From assembly GCF_004331735.1 (NCBI RefSeq), contig NZ_SJSO01000021.1:1-64000 (forward strand): 64,000 nt of DNA, given 5' to 3'. The first letter of the stretch is position 1, and each line of letters begins with the position of its first letter. This DNA is from Pedobacter psychrodurus. Its GTDB lineage: Bacteria; Bacteroidota; Bacteroidia; Sphingobacteriales; Sphingobacteriaceae. Made by a program: the position numbers and the translations under genes. The notes below the pieces were generated by a model. It had not been told where the DNA came from, did not search any database, and saw only the letters and a program-made list of their open reading frames with translations. Of this stretch, positions 44,772 to 54,500 are shown piece by piece.

Positions 44772-45476
44772 ATGCATATTTTTTATACACCGGATATAAC
44801 CCAAAATACCTACATACTTAACGAAGAAGAGAGCAAACACTGCGTTAGGGTACTTCGCCTTACTATTGGCTCGATTGTTAACTTAGTTGATGGGAAAGGT
44901 GGTTTTTACACTGCTGAAATCACTGCTGACAATCCAAAAAAAGTTTCCCTAGCCATATTAAAGGTAGAAACCGAGTTTCATAAAAGAAATCATTACCTGC
45001 ATATTGCTGTTGCGCCAACTAAAAATATCGACCGTATCGAATGGTTTTTAGAGAAAGCCACAGAGCTTGGTATTGATGAGATTACCCCGATTATCACCGA
45101 TCGATCAGAGCGTAGGGTAGTTAAAGAAGACCGACTGAATAAAGTAATCACTTCTGCCGTAAAACAATCCATTAAAGCTTATCATCCCAAATTAAACGAT
45201 GCCGTTTCTTTTGATGCTTTTTTAAAAGAACCATTTGATGGTGATAAATTAATAGCACATTGTATTGATAACGGAGAGAAACAATATATATCCAAACTAG
45301 TAGCTCCACATCAAAAATATTTAATTCTTATTGGTCCTGAAGGAGATTTCACACCAGATGAAGTTAATTTAGCTTTGAGCAAAGGCTTTAAAGCATTAAC
45401 TTTAGGTGATAATAGATTGCGCACAGAAACGGCTGCTTTATCTGTTTGTTTTGAAATCAATTACCTTAACCGATAG
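44772..45476 (+). CDS. rsmE: 16S rRNA (uracil-1498-N3)-methyltransferase
   Basis: 234 residues. N-terminal PUA-like domain (SKHCVRVLRLTIGSIVNLVDG) and the SPOUT knot with IGPEGDFTPDEV and LGDNRLRTETAAL, which bind SAM. It methylates U1498 of the 30S subunit. Nine bases after the previous gene. Confidence 0.93.
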   Translation: MHIFYTPDITQNTYILNEEESKHCVRVLRLTIGSIVNLVDGKGGFYTAEITADNPKKVSLAILKVETEFHKRNHYLHIAVAPTKNIDRIEWFLEKATELGIDEITPIITDRSERRVVKEDRLNKVITSAVKQSIKAYHPKLNDAVSFDAFLKEPFDGDKLIAHCIDNGEKQYISKLVAPHQKYLILIGPEGDFTPDEVNLALSKGFKALTLGDNRLRTETAALSVCFEINYLNR

Positions 45477-45481
45477 TCAAT

Positions 45482-46186
45482 TTGAAATTTTCAGTTTTCA
45501 GTTTTCAGGTTCCGAAATTTCCGACTGTGGCTTTTAGCTTTGGTCTTTTAGCTTTAAGCTTTATGCTTTATGCTTTTAGCTCTTTTCCACCAACCTACCG
45601 CATGGCCAAATTAAAGTATAATGGCGGTGGCGATTGGTATGCAGATAGAACAGCTTTACCTAATTTAATTGCATACTGCAATGCCAATTTGAAAACTAAT
45701 TTTTACGCTGAAGAAAGCATTGTTGAAGTAGGCTCAAAAGAAATTTTTAATTACCCATTTGTTTATATGACGGGCCACGGAAACGTTGTTTTTAACGATC
45801 AGGAAATTAAAAATTTAAGGCAATACCTTACAGGTGGAGGATTTCTCCATATAGACGATAATTATGGCTTGGATAAATTTATCAGGCCACAGATGAAAAA
45901 AGTATTTCCAGAACTTAGTTTTGTTGAATTGCCTGCTAACCATGCGCTTTATAACCAGAAATTTAAGTTTCCAGGAGGTTTGCCGAAAATCCATGAGCAT
46001 GATAATAAAAGACCTCAGGGATTTGCACTGATATATAAAGGAAGAGTAGTTTGTTATTATACTTTTGAATGCGATTTAGGGAATGGCTGGGAAGATTTTG
46101 GTACTTATCCTGAAGATACCCAAGAAACAAGGACAAAGGCGCTTAAAATGGGCGCAAATTTAGTTCAATATGCTTTAACTCAATAA
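45482..46186 (+). CDS. DUF4159 family protein
   Basis: 234 residues from a TTG five bases after rsmE. The start is uncertain: a GTG at 45527 or ATG at 45563 are alternatives. The body has the DUF4159 marks MAKLKYNGGGDWYADRTALP, YMTGHGNVVFND, GGFLHIDDNYGLDKFIRPQM and LGNGWEDFGTYP, a glutamine-amidotransferase-like fold. The first 45 codons come from a low-complexity sequence (TTTTCAG and GCTTTA words, 45482-45590) and supply a hydrophobic stretch FSFGLLALSFMLYAF that may act as signal peptide. Function unknown; family members are exported. Confidence 0.72.
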   Translation: MKFSVFSFQVPKFPTVAFSFGLLALSFMLYAFSSFPPTYRMAKLKYNGGGDWYADRTALPNLIAYCNANLKTNFYAEESIVEVGSKEIFNYPFVYMTGHGNVVFNDQEIKNLRQYLTGGGFLHIDDNYGLDKFIRPQMKKVFPELSFVELPANHALYNQKFKFPGGLPKIHEHDNKRPQGFALIYKGRVVCYYTFECDLGNGWEDFGTYPEDTQETRTKALKMGANLVQYALTQ

Positions 46187-46189
46187 TAA

Positions 46190-46690
46190 ATGTATAAAGT
46201 AAAAGTAAACGATCAGTTTTTATTCGAAATTGAGTATAATGAATCAACCCTGCTCGTAAATGGCGATCCAATTCAGCTAGATTTAAGTACGCTTAGTAAC
46301 CGTGGTACTCATGTTTTATATCAAAATAAATCCTTTAATACAGAAATAGTTGAGCTGAATAAAACTGATAAAACCTGTAAAGTAAAGGTAAATGGTAATA
46401 TTTATCAGATTAGCATCGAAGATCAGTTTGATGCCTTATTAAAGCAGCTCGGACTGGATAATCTAACTGCTAATAAAGTTTCTGAAATCAAGGCTCCTAT
46501 GCCTGGCTTAGTATTAAAGGTGCTGGTTGAAGAAAATGCCCAAGTAAAAAAGGGAGATAATCTCCTTATCCTAGAAGCAATGAAAATGGAAAATATCTTG
46601 AAATCATCCACAGATGGTGTGGTAAAGAAAGTGTTGATTAATCAAGGCGATAAGGTAGAGAAGAACCAGATTTTGGTTCAATTTAAATAG
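46190..46690 (+). CDS. biotin carboxyl carrier protein subunit
   Basis: 166 residues. The C-terminal biotinyl domain has PGLVLKVLVEENAQVKKGD and EAMKMEN, the biotinylated lysine. The N-terminal half (VNGDPIQLDLSTLSNRGTHVLY) looks like the linker of acyl-CoA carboxylase carriers. The partner carboxylase subunits are not in the window. Starts three bases after the DUF4159 stop. Confidence 0.88.
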   Translation: MYKVKVNDQFLFEIEYNESTLLVNGDPIQLDLSTLSNRGTHVLYQNKSFNTEIVELNKTDKTCKVKVNGNIYQISIEDQFDALLKQLGLDNLTANKVSEIKAPMPGLVLKVLVEENAQVKKGDNLLILEAMKMENILKSSTDGVVKKVLINQGDKVEKNQILVQFK

Positions 46691-46700
46691 ATAGCTTTTT

Positions 46701-46870
46701 ACCATTAAGGTATTAAGAACATTAAGATTGATTTCCAATAGTTAATGAGATTGTTTTCTTAATGGTGAGCTAATTTACATGTATTGTTTTTCTTTGACCG
46801 CCTAAGAACATCTAAGTTTACGCAGTGCTTTACGATTTTACCTTAATTCCCTTAACTTCTTAATGGTGAA
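46701..46870. repeat. word-palindrome region after the biotin carrier
   Basis: ACCATTAAGGTATTAAGAAC and ATTAAG words are answered by CTTAATGGTG (46759) and by CCTTAATTCCCTTAAC with TTCTTAATGGTGAAG. The structure is long and imperfect. No gene is seen. Confidence 0.5.
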
Positions 46871-46921
46871 GTATCCACTAAGAAAGCCATTAAATAAAAA
46901 ATTAATAAAACTATAATGCAT

Positions 46922-46953
46922 AAAAAAGTCCCGACACTAAGTCGGGACTTTTC
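46922..46953. terminator. bidirectional terminator
   Basis: AAAAAAGTCCCGAC-ACTAA-GTCGGGACTTTT lies between the convergent biotin carrier gene and gldJ. The A and T runs allow use in both directions. Confidence 0.85.
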
Positions 46954-46957
46954 TTTA

Positions 46958-48643
46958 TTATTTACCTCTGCCTACCCTATAAGGTTTTTGAGGAGGATTT
47001 TTAAAGTTTCTTTTGCCTGCAGTACTAATCTCTGGCGCGCCAAGCATAGTCATGGCACAGCGGAAACCAACTTCTGCAGAAGATTCATCTTGTTGCATAA
47101 AGCGGCGTGTTGCTGGGTTTAACCAGTAAGCCATATCGTTCCAAGAACCACCTTTATAAACTCTGGATTTATCATTTACAAGCGTTACACCTTCTTCATT
47201 AAGCAAAGTGTTTTGTCTATCACGATAGCCTCTTTGATCGGCTTGATAGCTGGTTGATGCTACTGGAGATTGCGGATCAGTCGATTTTGAAATCGAATCA
47301 GAACGTTTCGCCTGTGCCTGTTTTTGTGCCCAGGTTTGTTTTCTTCCAGCGTAAGCATTTTCCTTAATCGGATTACCATATTTATCTAATGCAATTTTTC
47401 CGCTTTGAGAATCCTCTAGCTTTTTATTGGTGAAATAGTTACCACGATAAGGGTTAAATGCATCTGCATCAGTAAATGTAGCCGTTCTGTAAACATCGTT
47501 AACCCACTCATTAACATTACCGGCCATGTTATATAAACCAAAATCGTTTGGTGTGTACTGAATCACGGGAACAGTTAAATCTCCCTTATCATTTAATGAA
47601 CCACCAACACCCATATAATCTCCAGGTGCTCTTTTAAAGTTGGCCTGAATCATACCTCTGGTTTTCTTTTTGGCTGAACTCACGCCTAAACCATTCCAAG
47701 GATAGATTTTATTCTGGTTAATGTTTTCATATTCCGTATTGCCAATTAAACCTAAAGCTGCGTATTCCCATTCGGCTTCTGTTGGTAAACGGTAAGGTTG
47801 CATAATTACACCATCTTCTAATGTAGCAGTTCTTCTAGGTTGATTGTTTTTGCCTCCAGTTGTTGCGGCTGCTGTTCCTCCTGCAGTTGATGTTGCTGCA
47901 CCAGATTTGGTATTATAATCAATAGGTGCATTTTTACCTTTATCATCATACTGATTGTTTAAATATGCATCAGTATTAAACGGTTTGTCTGGTTTTGGAG
48001 TCGCCGCCGCTGTAGTAGCAGTGTTTCCTTTCCCATTTCCAGCGAGCGTTTTATAATCAGTTAAGATTCCTTTTTCGCGTAAAATAAATTCGTTTGCCCT
48101 GGATGTTCTCCATTCGCAATAGCGAGAAGCTTGCTCCCATGAAACACCTACTACAGGGTAATCACGATAAGCCGGGTGTCTTAAATAGTTATCTACATAG
48201 GGTTCGTTATATGATAACGCCTGGCGCCAAACCAATGTATCAGGCAGTTCATTGTAATAAAATTCGCGGTCTTCAGGGAAGTTATATCTGATCCAGTGTA
48301 AATATTCTAACCAGTCGGTATTCGATACTTCTGTTTCATCCATATAAAATGATGGAACGGTAACCTGTCTTTTATAGTTATAGATACTTGGCTCAACACC
48401 CGGTACATCAATGGCGCTACCACCAACAACTAAAACTCCACCTTCAATTGGAATTAAGCCGGGCCCCGGAGCTCTCTTGTATTGAGTAGCTACAGCAAAA
48501 GCACCAGATTGGTTGTTTTTGCTTTTCCTATCGGCATAAGGAATACCTGTTTTGCTAGAACTGTTCCCTCCTTTTGAGCTACAACTCGCAAGTAGGGCGG
48601 CTAATGACAAACAAGTAAATGAATATAGTAATAGTTTTTTCAT
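46958..48643 (-). CDS. gldJ: Gliding motility lipoprotein GldJ
   Basis: 561 residues. The lipobox LAALLASC puts the lipidated cysteine at residue 21. The rest is an FGE-sulfatase-like (SUMF1) fold: PGLIPIEGGVLVVGGS, VTVPSFYMDETEVSNTDWLEYLHW, VVGVSWEQASRYCEWR, RLPTEAEWEYAA and RVYKGGSWNDMAYWLNPATRRF. GldJ stabilises the GldK ring component and is needed for gliding and type IX secretion; the sulfatase-modifying activity is lost in this branch. An internal Ala/Thr/Gly-rich insertion lies near residues 205-270. Confidence 0.9.
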   Translation of the reverse strand: MKKLLLYSFTCLSLAALLASCSSKGGNSSSKTGIPYADRKSKNNQSGAFAVATQYKRAPGPGLIPIEGGVLVVGGSAIDVPGVEPSIYNYKRQVTVPSFYMDETEVSNTDWLEYLHWIRYNFPEDREFYYNELPDTLVWRQALSYNEPYVDNYLRHPAYRDYPVVGVSWEQASRYCEWRTSRANEFILREKGILTDYKTLAGNGKGNTATTAAATPKPDKPFNTDAYLNNQYDDKGKNAPIDYNTKSGAATSTAGGTAAATTGGKNNQPRRTATLEDGVIMQPYRLPTEAEWEYAALGLIGNTEYENINQNKIYPWNGLGVSSAKKKTRGMIQANFKRAPGDYMGVGGSLNDKGDLTVPVIQYTPNDFGLYNMAGNVNEWVNDVYRTATFTDADAFNPYRGNYFTNKKLEDSQSGKIALDKYGNPIKENAYAGRKQTWAQKQAQAKRSDSISKSTDPQSPVASTSYQADQRGYRDRQNTLLNEEGVTLVNDKSRVYKGGSWNDMAYWLNPATRRFMQQDESSAEVGFRCAMTMLGAPEISTAGKRNFKNPPQKPYRVGRGK

Positions 48644-49294
48644 ATAGTTCGTTGGGAATATCGTCCCTATAGGGATTCAATCGATAAAATTAAACAATTT
48701 TAAATGAATATATAAATAATGTGATAATAAAATATTGATATAATTTTTAAGGCATAACGTATTATTTTATATCGTATTGTGTCTATTTACTTTTTAAGTT
48801 AAATTTAGGCTAAATAATTGTAAATAAGCAAGATAAAAAGATGAATTCGTGGCCGGGGAGCAGTGTCAAGAAGCCATTAACCCAATAGGTGGAGTTACTT
48901 TTATTACGGCTTAGGTCCTATAAATTCTTATTTTTTTTTTTCTCTTTGAGGCAATGACTTAACCAATGCAGATAAAAAAGAGTACTGTTACAATTTATAG
49001 CGTTGAAAATAAATTAACCATATTTGATTTAAAGATTATGAAGATTAAATTGGCAAATAGAACTGATAATTTTTTTATATAAAAAATAAAATAGCCCAAT
49101 TTCGATGCTAAATGACTATTAGTTATGGATTTACATTTTATGTAGTCACACTGGTAAGTAAAAATCGTAGGTTTAATTAGTAAATAATCATAGAATTCGT
49201 AATTTGGTGAAATATAAGTTTTGGTTTTACGTTACTGAATATATTCTCCAGTTATTGCTAAATACCAAAATCTAAAATTACGTACCTTTAAAGG
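48644..49294. other. AT-rich intergenic region between gldJ and porV
   Basis: 651 bases with no ORF of note. A perfect 12-base palindrome TCCCTATAGGGA (48664-48675) lies 21 bases before the gldJ start and could be an operator or end of a 5' stem. A GC-richer island at 48845-48915 has no clear coding or RNA structure. TACCTTTA at 49283-49290 resembles a -7 box just before porV. The porU gene expected in this position by comparison with other T9SS loci is absent. Confidence 0.6.
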
Positions 49295-50482
49295 ATGAAT
49301 TTCAAGTACATCAGTAAACTTGCTTTTTCTGCACTCTCAATGGCCTTGGTGTTTGGTAAAACAAATGCTCAGGTAACCATAGGCAATACCCAAACAAATG
49401 GTAGTGAGGCAAACAATATTGTAACGGCAGTTCCATTTCTGCTTATAACACCCGATGCACGTGCGGGGGCAATGGGTGATGCTGGCGTAGCCGTTGCAGG
49501 TGATGTAAATTCTGCCAGTATTAATGCTTCTAAACTCGCTTTTTTAGATAAACCTTACGGGTTTTCAGTATCATACAGCCCATGGCTAAAAAGCTTGGTA
49601 CCTGACATTAATCTTGCTTATTTAAGTGGGTTTTATAGATTGGATGACCGCAATACTATTGGTGCATCTTTAAGGTATTTTTCTTTAGGCTCTATCCAGC
49701 TTACCGATATCAATCAACAGGACCTGGGTATTTCCAATCCAAATGAGTTGGCTTTTGATGTTTCTTTCGCCCGTAATTTTGGTAAAGAGTTTTCACTGGG
49801 AACTTCATTAAGATATATTTATTCAAATTTAGTTTCAGGTCAGTTTTCATCCTCAGGGCAGGTACACGGTGGGAATGCCGTAGCGGTTGATGTTTCTGGA
49901 TTGTATAAAACAAGTACAACATTATTTGGTAAACAGGCCATTCTTTCTGCAGGTGCCAATATTTCGAACATCGGAACAAAAATGAACTATTCTGATGGCG
50001 GAGAAAATTTCTTTTTACCTACCAATTTTAAAATAGGAGGTGCGTCTACATTCACTGTAGACGATTTTAGCACTTTAACCTTCGCGCTCGATTTTAATAA
50101 ATTGTTGGTGCCAACACAACCCATATATGATTCGAACAATAACATCGTAAGTGGAAAAGATCCAAATCGCTCCGTTCCAGCAGGGATTTTTGGTTCTTTT
50201 GCTGATGCACCAGGCGGTTTTAGTGAAGAATTGAAAGAAGTTGGAATTTCTACAGGATTAGAATATTGGTATAACCAACAGTTTGCGGTTAGAGCTGGTT
50301 ACAACTACCAAAGCCCAATGAAAGGTGATAGCCGTTACTTTACCTTAGGACTTGGGTTAAAATACAACGTTTTTAATATCGATTTCTCTTATTTAATTGC
50401 AAATGCACAAACTAGTCCACTTGCAAATACCTTACGTTTTGGTCTATTGTTTAACTTTGGCGAGAATAAAAGCAAAAGATAA
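49295..50482 (+). CDS. porV: Type IX secretion outer-membrane protein PorV
   Basis: 395 residues. A signal peptide ends at NAQ (about 25). The mature start, FLLITPDARAGAMGDAGVAVAGDVNSASINASKLAF, is the PorV/LptO signature, followed by a beta barrel with repeated strands to the C-terminal aromatic end. PorV shuttles cargo from the Sov translocon to the attachment complex. It sits divergent from gldJ and 22 bases upstream of ispF. Confidence 0.9.
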   Translation: MNFKYISKLAFSALSMALVFGKTNAQVTIGNTQTNGSEANNIVTAVPFLLITPDARAGAMGDAGVAVAGDVNSASINASKLAFLDKPYGFSVSYSPWLKSLVPDINLAYLSGFYRLDDRNTIGASLRYFSLGSIQLTDINQQDLGISNPNELAFDVSFARNFGKEFSLGTSLRYIYSNLVSGQFSSSGQVHGGNAVAVDVSGLYKTSTTLFGKQAILSAGANISNIGTKMNYSDGGENFFLPTNFKIGGASTFTVDDFSTLTFALDFNKLLVPTQPIYDSNNNIVSGKDPNRSVPAGIFGSFADAPGGFSEELKEVGISTGLEYWYNQQFAVRAGYNYQSPMKGDSRYFTLGLGLKYNVFNIDFSYLIANAQTSPLANTLRFGLLFNFGENKSKR

Positions 50483-50504
50483 AAAAGACTAAAATAAAAT
50501 ATAC

Positions 50505-50984
50505 ATGAAAATTAGAGTAGGTTTCGGGTTCGATGTACACCAGTTAAAAGATCAACATCCTTTTGTTGTTGGTGGGGTTACATTAGATCATCATAAAGGT
50601 GCTTTTGGACATTCGGATGCCGACGTTCTTCTTCACGCTATCTGTGATGCACTTTTAGGTGCAGCCAACCTTCGTGATATTGGTTTCCACTTTAAAAATA
50701 CTGATGATAGGTGGAAAGGCATTAGTAGCATCATCTTACTGAAGGAAACGGTTAAATTGCTGGCCGAAAAAGGATGGCAAATTGGCAATATCGATGCGAT
50801 GCTTTGTTTAGAGGCTCCAAAAATTAACCCTCATATTCCTGCCATGCAACAAAATATTGCTGATGCAATCGGTATTTCTACCGAAGATATTTCGATAAAA
50901 GCAACAACTAACGAACAAATGGGTTTTATCGGTAGGGAAGAAGGCGTTGTTTCTTATGCCGTTTGCCTGATAGAAAAACCTTAG
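50505..50984 (+). CDS. ispF: 2-C-methyl-D-erythritol 2,4-cyclodiphosphate synthase
   Basis: 159 residues. GFGFDVHQL binds zinc, HSDADVLLHAICDALLGAA is the family signature, and KATTNEQMGFIGREEG is the C-terminal motif. It acts in the non-mevalonate isoprenoid pathway. It is cotranscribed with porV (22-base gap) and its stop overlaps that of the next, opposite gene. Confidence 0.95.
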   Translation: MKIRVGFGFDVHQLKDQHPFVVGGVTLDHHKGAFGHSDADVLLHAICDALLGAANLRDIGFHFKNTDDRWKGISSIILLKETVKLLAEKGWQIGNIDAMLCLEAPKINPHIPAMQQNIADAIGISTEDISIKATTNEQMGFIGREEGVVSYAVCLIEKP

Positions 50985-51448
50985 TTTATGCTAGAGTTTC
51001 GGGCGGTTAGGTAAGAAATTGGTAAGCCAATACAGAAAATTAGAATTACCGCATTTAAAATCGCCCGCTCGTAGTTAAATGGTGCAGCTGATACTTTGGT
51101 TAGTGGAATAATCAATAGGGTCATAATGGTCCAAACAATAATGCCGTACAGTATCCCTGATAAGATGACATTCTTCCATAATATAGACGTTTTTGTTGAC
51201 GCTATTGCGAAAACCAACGTAAAGCAAAAAGCAATAAAGTAGTGGAGTGCTAAGCCAAGAAGAGCTGTTTTAATGCCTCCGGCAAAAGCTTCTGTTCCCA
51301 AGATGGCACTGGAGATATATTGAAATACCCCCATAAAATTCATCTTTCCTAAAAATATAACGGCGGCCAATCCATCTAATGTTCCGGCAATAAGCGCAAT
51401 TAATAAAACCTGTTTAAAGGAAAATCGGATTTGGTTAGGTTTTTCCAT
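50981..51448 (-). CDS. small membrane protein of unknown function
   Basis: 155 residues from ATG 51448 (MEKPNQIRFSFKQVLLIALI); a TTG two codons earlier is less likely. About four membrane segments with short loops. It has no motif I recognise. It is transcribed towards ispF and their stop codons overlap by four bases. Confidence 0.65.
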   Translation of the reverse strand: MEKPNQIRFSFKQVLLIALIAGTLDGLAAVIFLGKMNFMGVFQYISSAILGTEAFAGGIKTALLGLALHYFIAFCFTLVFAIASTKTSILWKNVILSGILYGIIVWTIMTLLIIPLTKVSAAPFNYERAILNAVILIFCIGLPISYLTARNSSIN

Positions 51449-51524
51449 AAACAATAATAATGTTTTTTTAAATAGCTTGTTATTAATTGTTTATGTTTTT
51501 TTGTTGAAGGAGAAATGGATACCG

Positions 51525-51559
51525 AAAGAAGTCAAGTTTTTAAAACTTGACTTCTTTTT
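51525..51559 (-). terminator. long hairpin after the GH18-NodB-GT2 gene
   Basis: A 16-bp perfect stem (51525-51540 with 51542-51557; AAAGAAGTCAAGTTTT and AAAACTTGACTTCTTT). On the minus strand the trailing T-run is only three, so this is a terminator or a protective 3' structure. Confidence 0.6.
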
Positions 51560-51570
51560 ATAGACTAATA

Positions 51571-54500
51571 TTACGCTACCTGCTCTTTAACGTTACCTGT
51601 TCTTTTCATTGTTCCCCAGGTTTCCAGTTCACCTTTTATGGCTTTCCTAAACGAACGGAATAGTACAACATACATTAATTGTCGCCAAAAAAAACGTTGC
51701 GGGAATATGTAAAGTAAATTCGTGTACTTTTCTTTTTCCATGCGGAAGGCGATTGCAGCAAAAATCATATCTACAACAATAAAGATAATGTAATAGAAAA
51801 GCACTTGACCAAAGCCGTTATGTAGACTTAAAATCCCTGAAAATCCGGTAAGGGTTAAATTATTTATAGCACTTAACGAAAATAGGCCACTAATTAGCGA
51901 GATAAACATGAAAAGATCAGCCAGTGGCGAAAATAATGGTAAGATGATTTGATAGATCAATATATTTGGCATACCTACCATTCCAAAGTAACCATATTTT
52001 TTATTTAATAGTGTTCTTCTGTTTTTCCAGAAGCTTTGCATTACGCCAAAACTCCAGCGAAAACGTTGTTTAAGCAACATGCTCACCGTTTCTGGCGCTT
52101 CGGTATAAGCTATTGCAGTATCACAGTTTTTTACCCGGTAACCTGCTTTCAAAATACGCATGGTTAAATCGCAGTCTTCGGCAAGTGTATCAATGGTAAA
52201 TCCACCAATTTCTAAAATTACATTTTTTCTGAAAGCACCAATTGCTCCAGGCACAACAGTAATTGTATTTAATAAGTCGAAAGCACGCCTATCCATATTC
52301 TGCGCAGTGATATATTCAATAGACTGCCATTTGGTAATGATGTTGTTGGCATTCCCAACTTTCACCGTACCAGCTACTGCCGCAATTTGGTCGCTGTAGA
52401 AGTAACGCATGAGTTCCGTAACGGCATTATCTTTTAACTGGGTATCAGCATCTATACAAACTACAAATTCTGAAGTAGCTTTTGATATACCATAATTTAA
52501 GGCCGAAGCTTTACCACCATTAGCTTTGCGGAAAACCTTTACCTGAGGGTGGTTGCCAAAATGTTCATTAATGATTTCGAAGGTTTTGTCTTTTGATCCA
52601 TCATCCACAAAAATCAGTTCAAAATCAGGGTAGGTGGTTTTTAAAAGACTATTAATGGTTTGTACAGCAGTAACCTCTTCATTATAGGCCGGAATAATAA
52701 TACTCACTTTTTCTGAAGGATTTGCTATCAGTTTGCTGGTATTCTGTTTTGCTCTTTTGCGCTGCCTAATCGCCAAATAAGCGATAAAAATGGTCCTTAA
52801 AATAGCAAGTACAATCGCAACAGAAAATATGATGTTTAAAGTCATGTTTCCATAATAAAAAAAGTTGATGAAGAAGTAATCACCAGAGCCTGAAAAACCA
52901 CTATTTGCAGTAGACTTAACAGCAGGCATGAGTTCTGATCTTTTTTTACCCATTAAATCGCCAACCGTTGTAAAAGTATAGCCTTTGGCTTTGAAGAATT
53001 TTATAATCCGAGGTAAAGCGGCAACTGTAGCTTCACGGTTTCCACCTGCATCGTGCAATAAAAGAATATTGCCATTATCCTGTTGCTTCACTACTTCGTT
53101 AAAAATCTGATCAGCGGTTTTGCCAGGTTCCCAATCTTCAGGATCGATATATTCGCCGATATTGATGTAATTTTCTTTACGGCTCTGGGCAACCGGCAAA
53201 ATTTCTGAAATGTTTTGGGGTTCAGCATCAGCGTTAAATGGTGCCCGAAACAAAATTGTACTATGGCCAGTAACCGCTTCAATTAACCTGCGTGTAGCAT
53301 TTAGTTCGAACTTTACTCGTCTTGGTCCAATGGCCGACATATCAGGATGGAAGAAAGTATGGTTTCCAATTTCATAACCATCATTATATTCTTGTCTTAA
53401 CAGTTCCATGTTCTGTTCAGCCATAATTCCAACCACAAAGAAACAGCCTGGTACTTTTTCCTGCTTTAAAATATTTAATACTTGTGGGGTGTAAACCGGA
53501 TCTGGCCCATCATCAAAGGTTAAGGCAATTTTCTTATCGGCCTCTCCAAATCTTTTAATTACATATTGCTCTGGGAGTCGGGTATATTTTTGATCGGCAA
53601 TGGAGAAGTTGTCTTTATTTAAAGTGAATTTTACACTACCTGGTGTAGGGGTAGAAATCAGATCCAGAATTTCACCATCGCCTAAGTATGAGATTCCACC
53701 CATATTTAAGGAAGCAATTTTGCGTAAATCGAATGGTTTTTTCTTTAACGTATCCAAACTGAGGTCGTTAGAAATAAAAGACCATAAGCGCTTGTCTTCT
53801 GAACCTAAACGCCATAAAGCTACACCAGCAATGTCCCAGTCATCAGCCTTACGGATTAAGTTAAAGTAGGTTGCGGCATCGGTAAAGTAAACTTCATGTT
53901 TAATTCCACTGCCGTCATTGTAAGTGTAGTTTAAATTTGCAGAAGCCGGATTGTAATTTATTTTGCTTTTGTAATTAACAGCCATTGTCATCGCCTGCTC
54001 GTAAGTAACCGGTTGCCCAATACTATTTTTTGGCCAATCGTAACCGTAACAAGCCAAGGCAAGGATTACTTTGCTGGCATCAACTTTATTGCAAATATCA
54101 TCAAGCTTTTCTTCTACCCATTCCTGATGAGAAATATCTCCTGCATTACTTTGCTCGGTATGCTGATCATAAGCCATCAGTATAATGTAATCGTTATATT
54201 TTTGAAGAATTTCTGCTTTATAATCGTCGTTTTCTGGTGAAATATCTTGAGAAACAATCAGCTTTTTAGCATGAAACTGACTGTAAAGATTTTTCATGAA
54301 AGCATTAAAGCTATCGCTGTTTTCAAGGTTAAGCTCTTCAAAATCTATATTAATTCCACTATAACCGTATTTTTTGGTAATTGCAATCAGATCGTAGATC
54401 AATTTTTGTTGAGCAGGTAGATCGTTCAATAATCGCCTTACTGCTGCGCCGTCCCAATGGTCTTTATTGTAATTGGAAACTACGGCAATAGCCGATTTTT

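Noticed and set aside
48845..48915. GC-richer island that might be a small RNA or gene remnant
   Set aside because: No stable hairpin, promoter or recognisable peptide was found.
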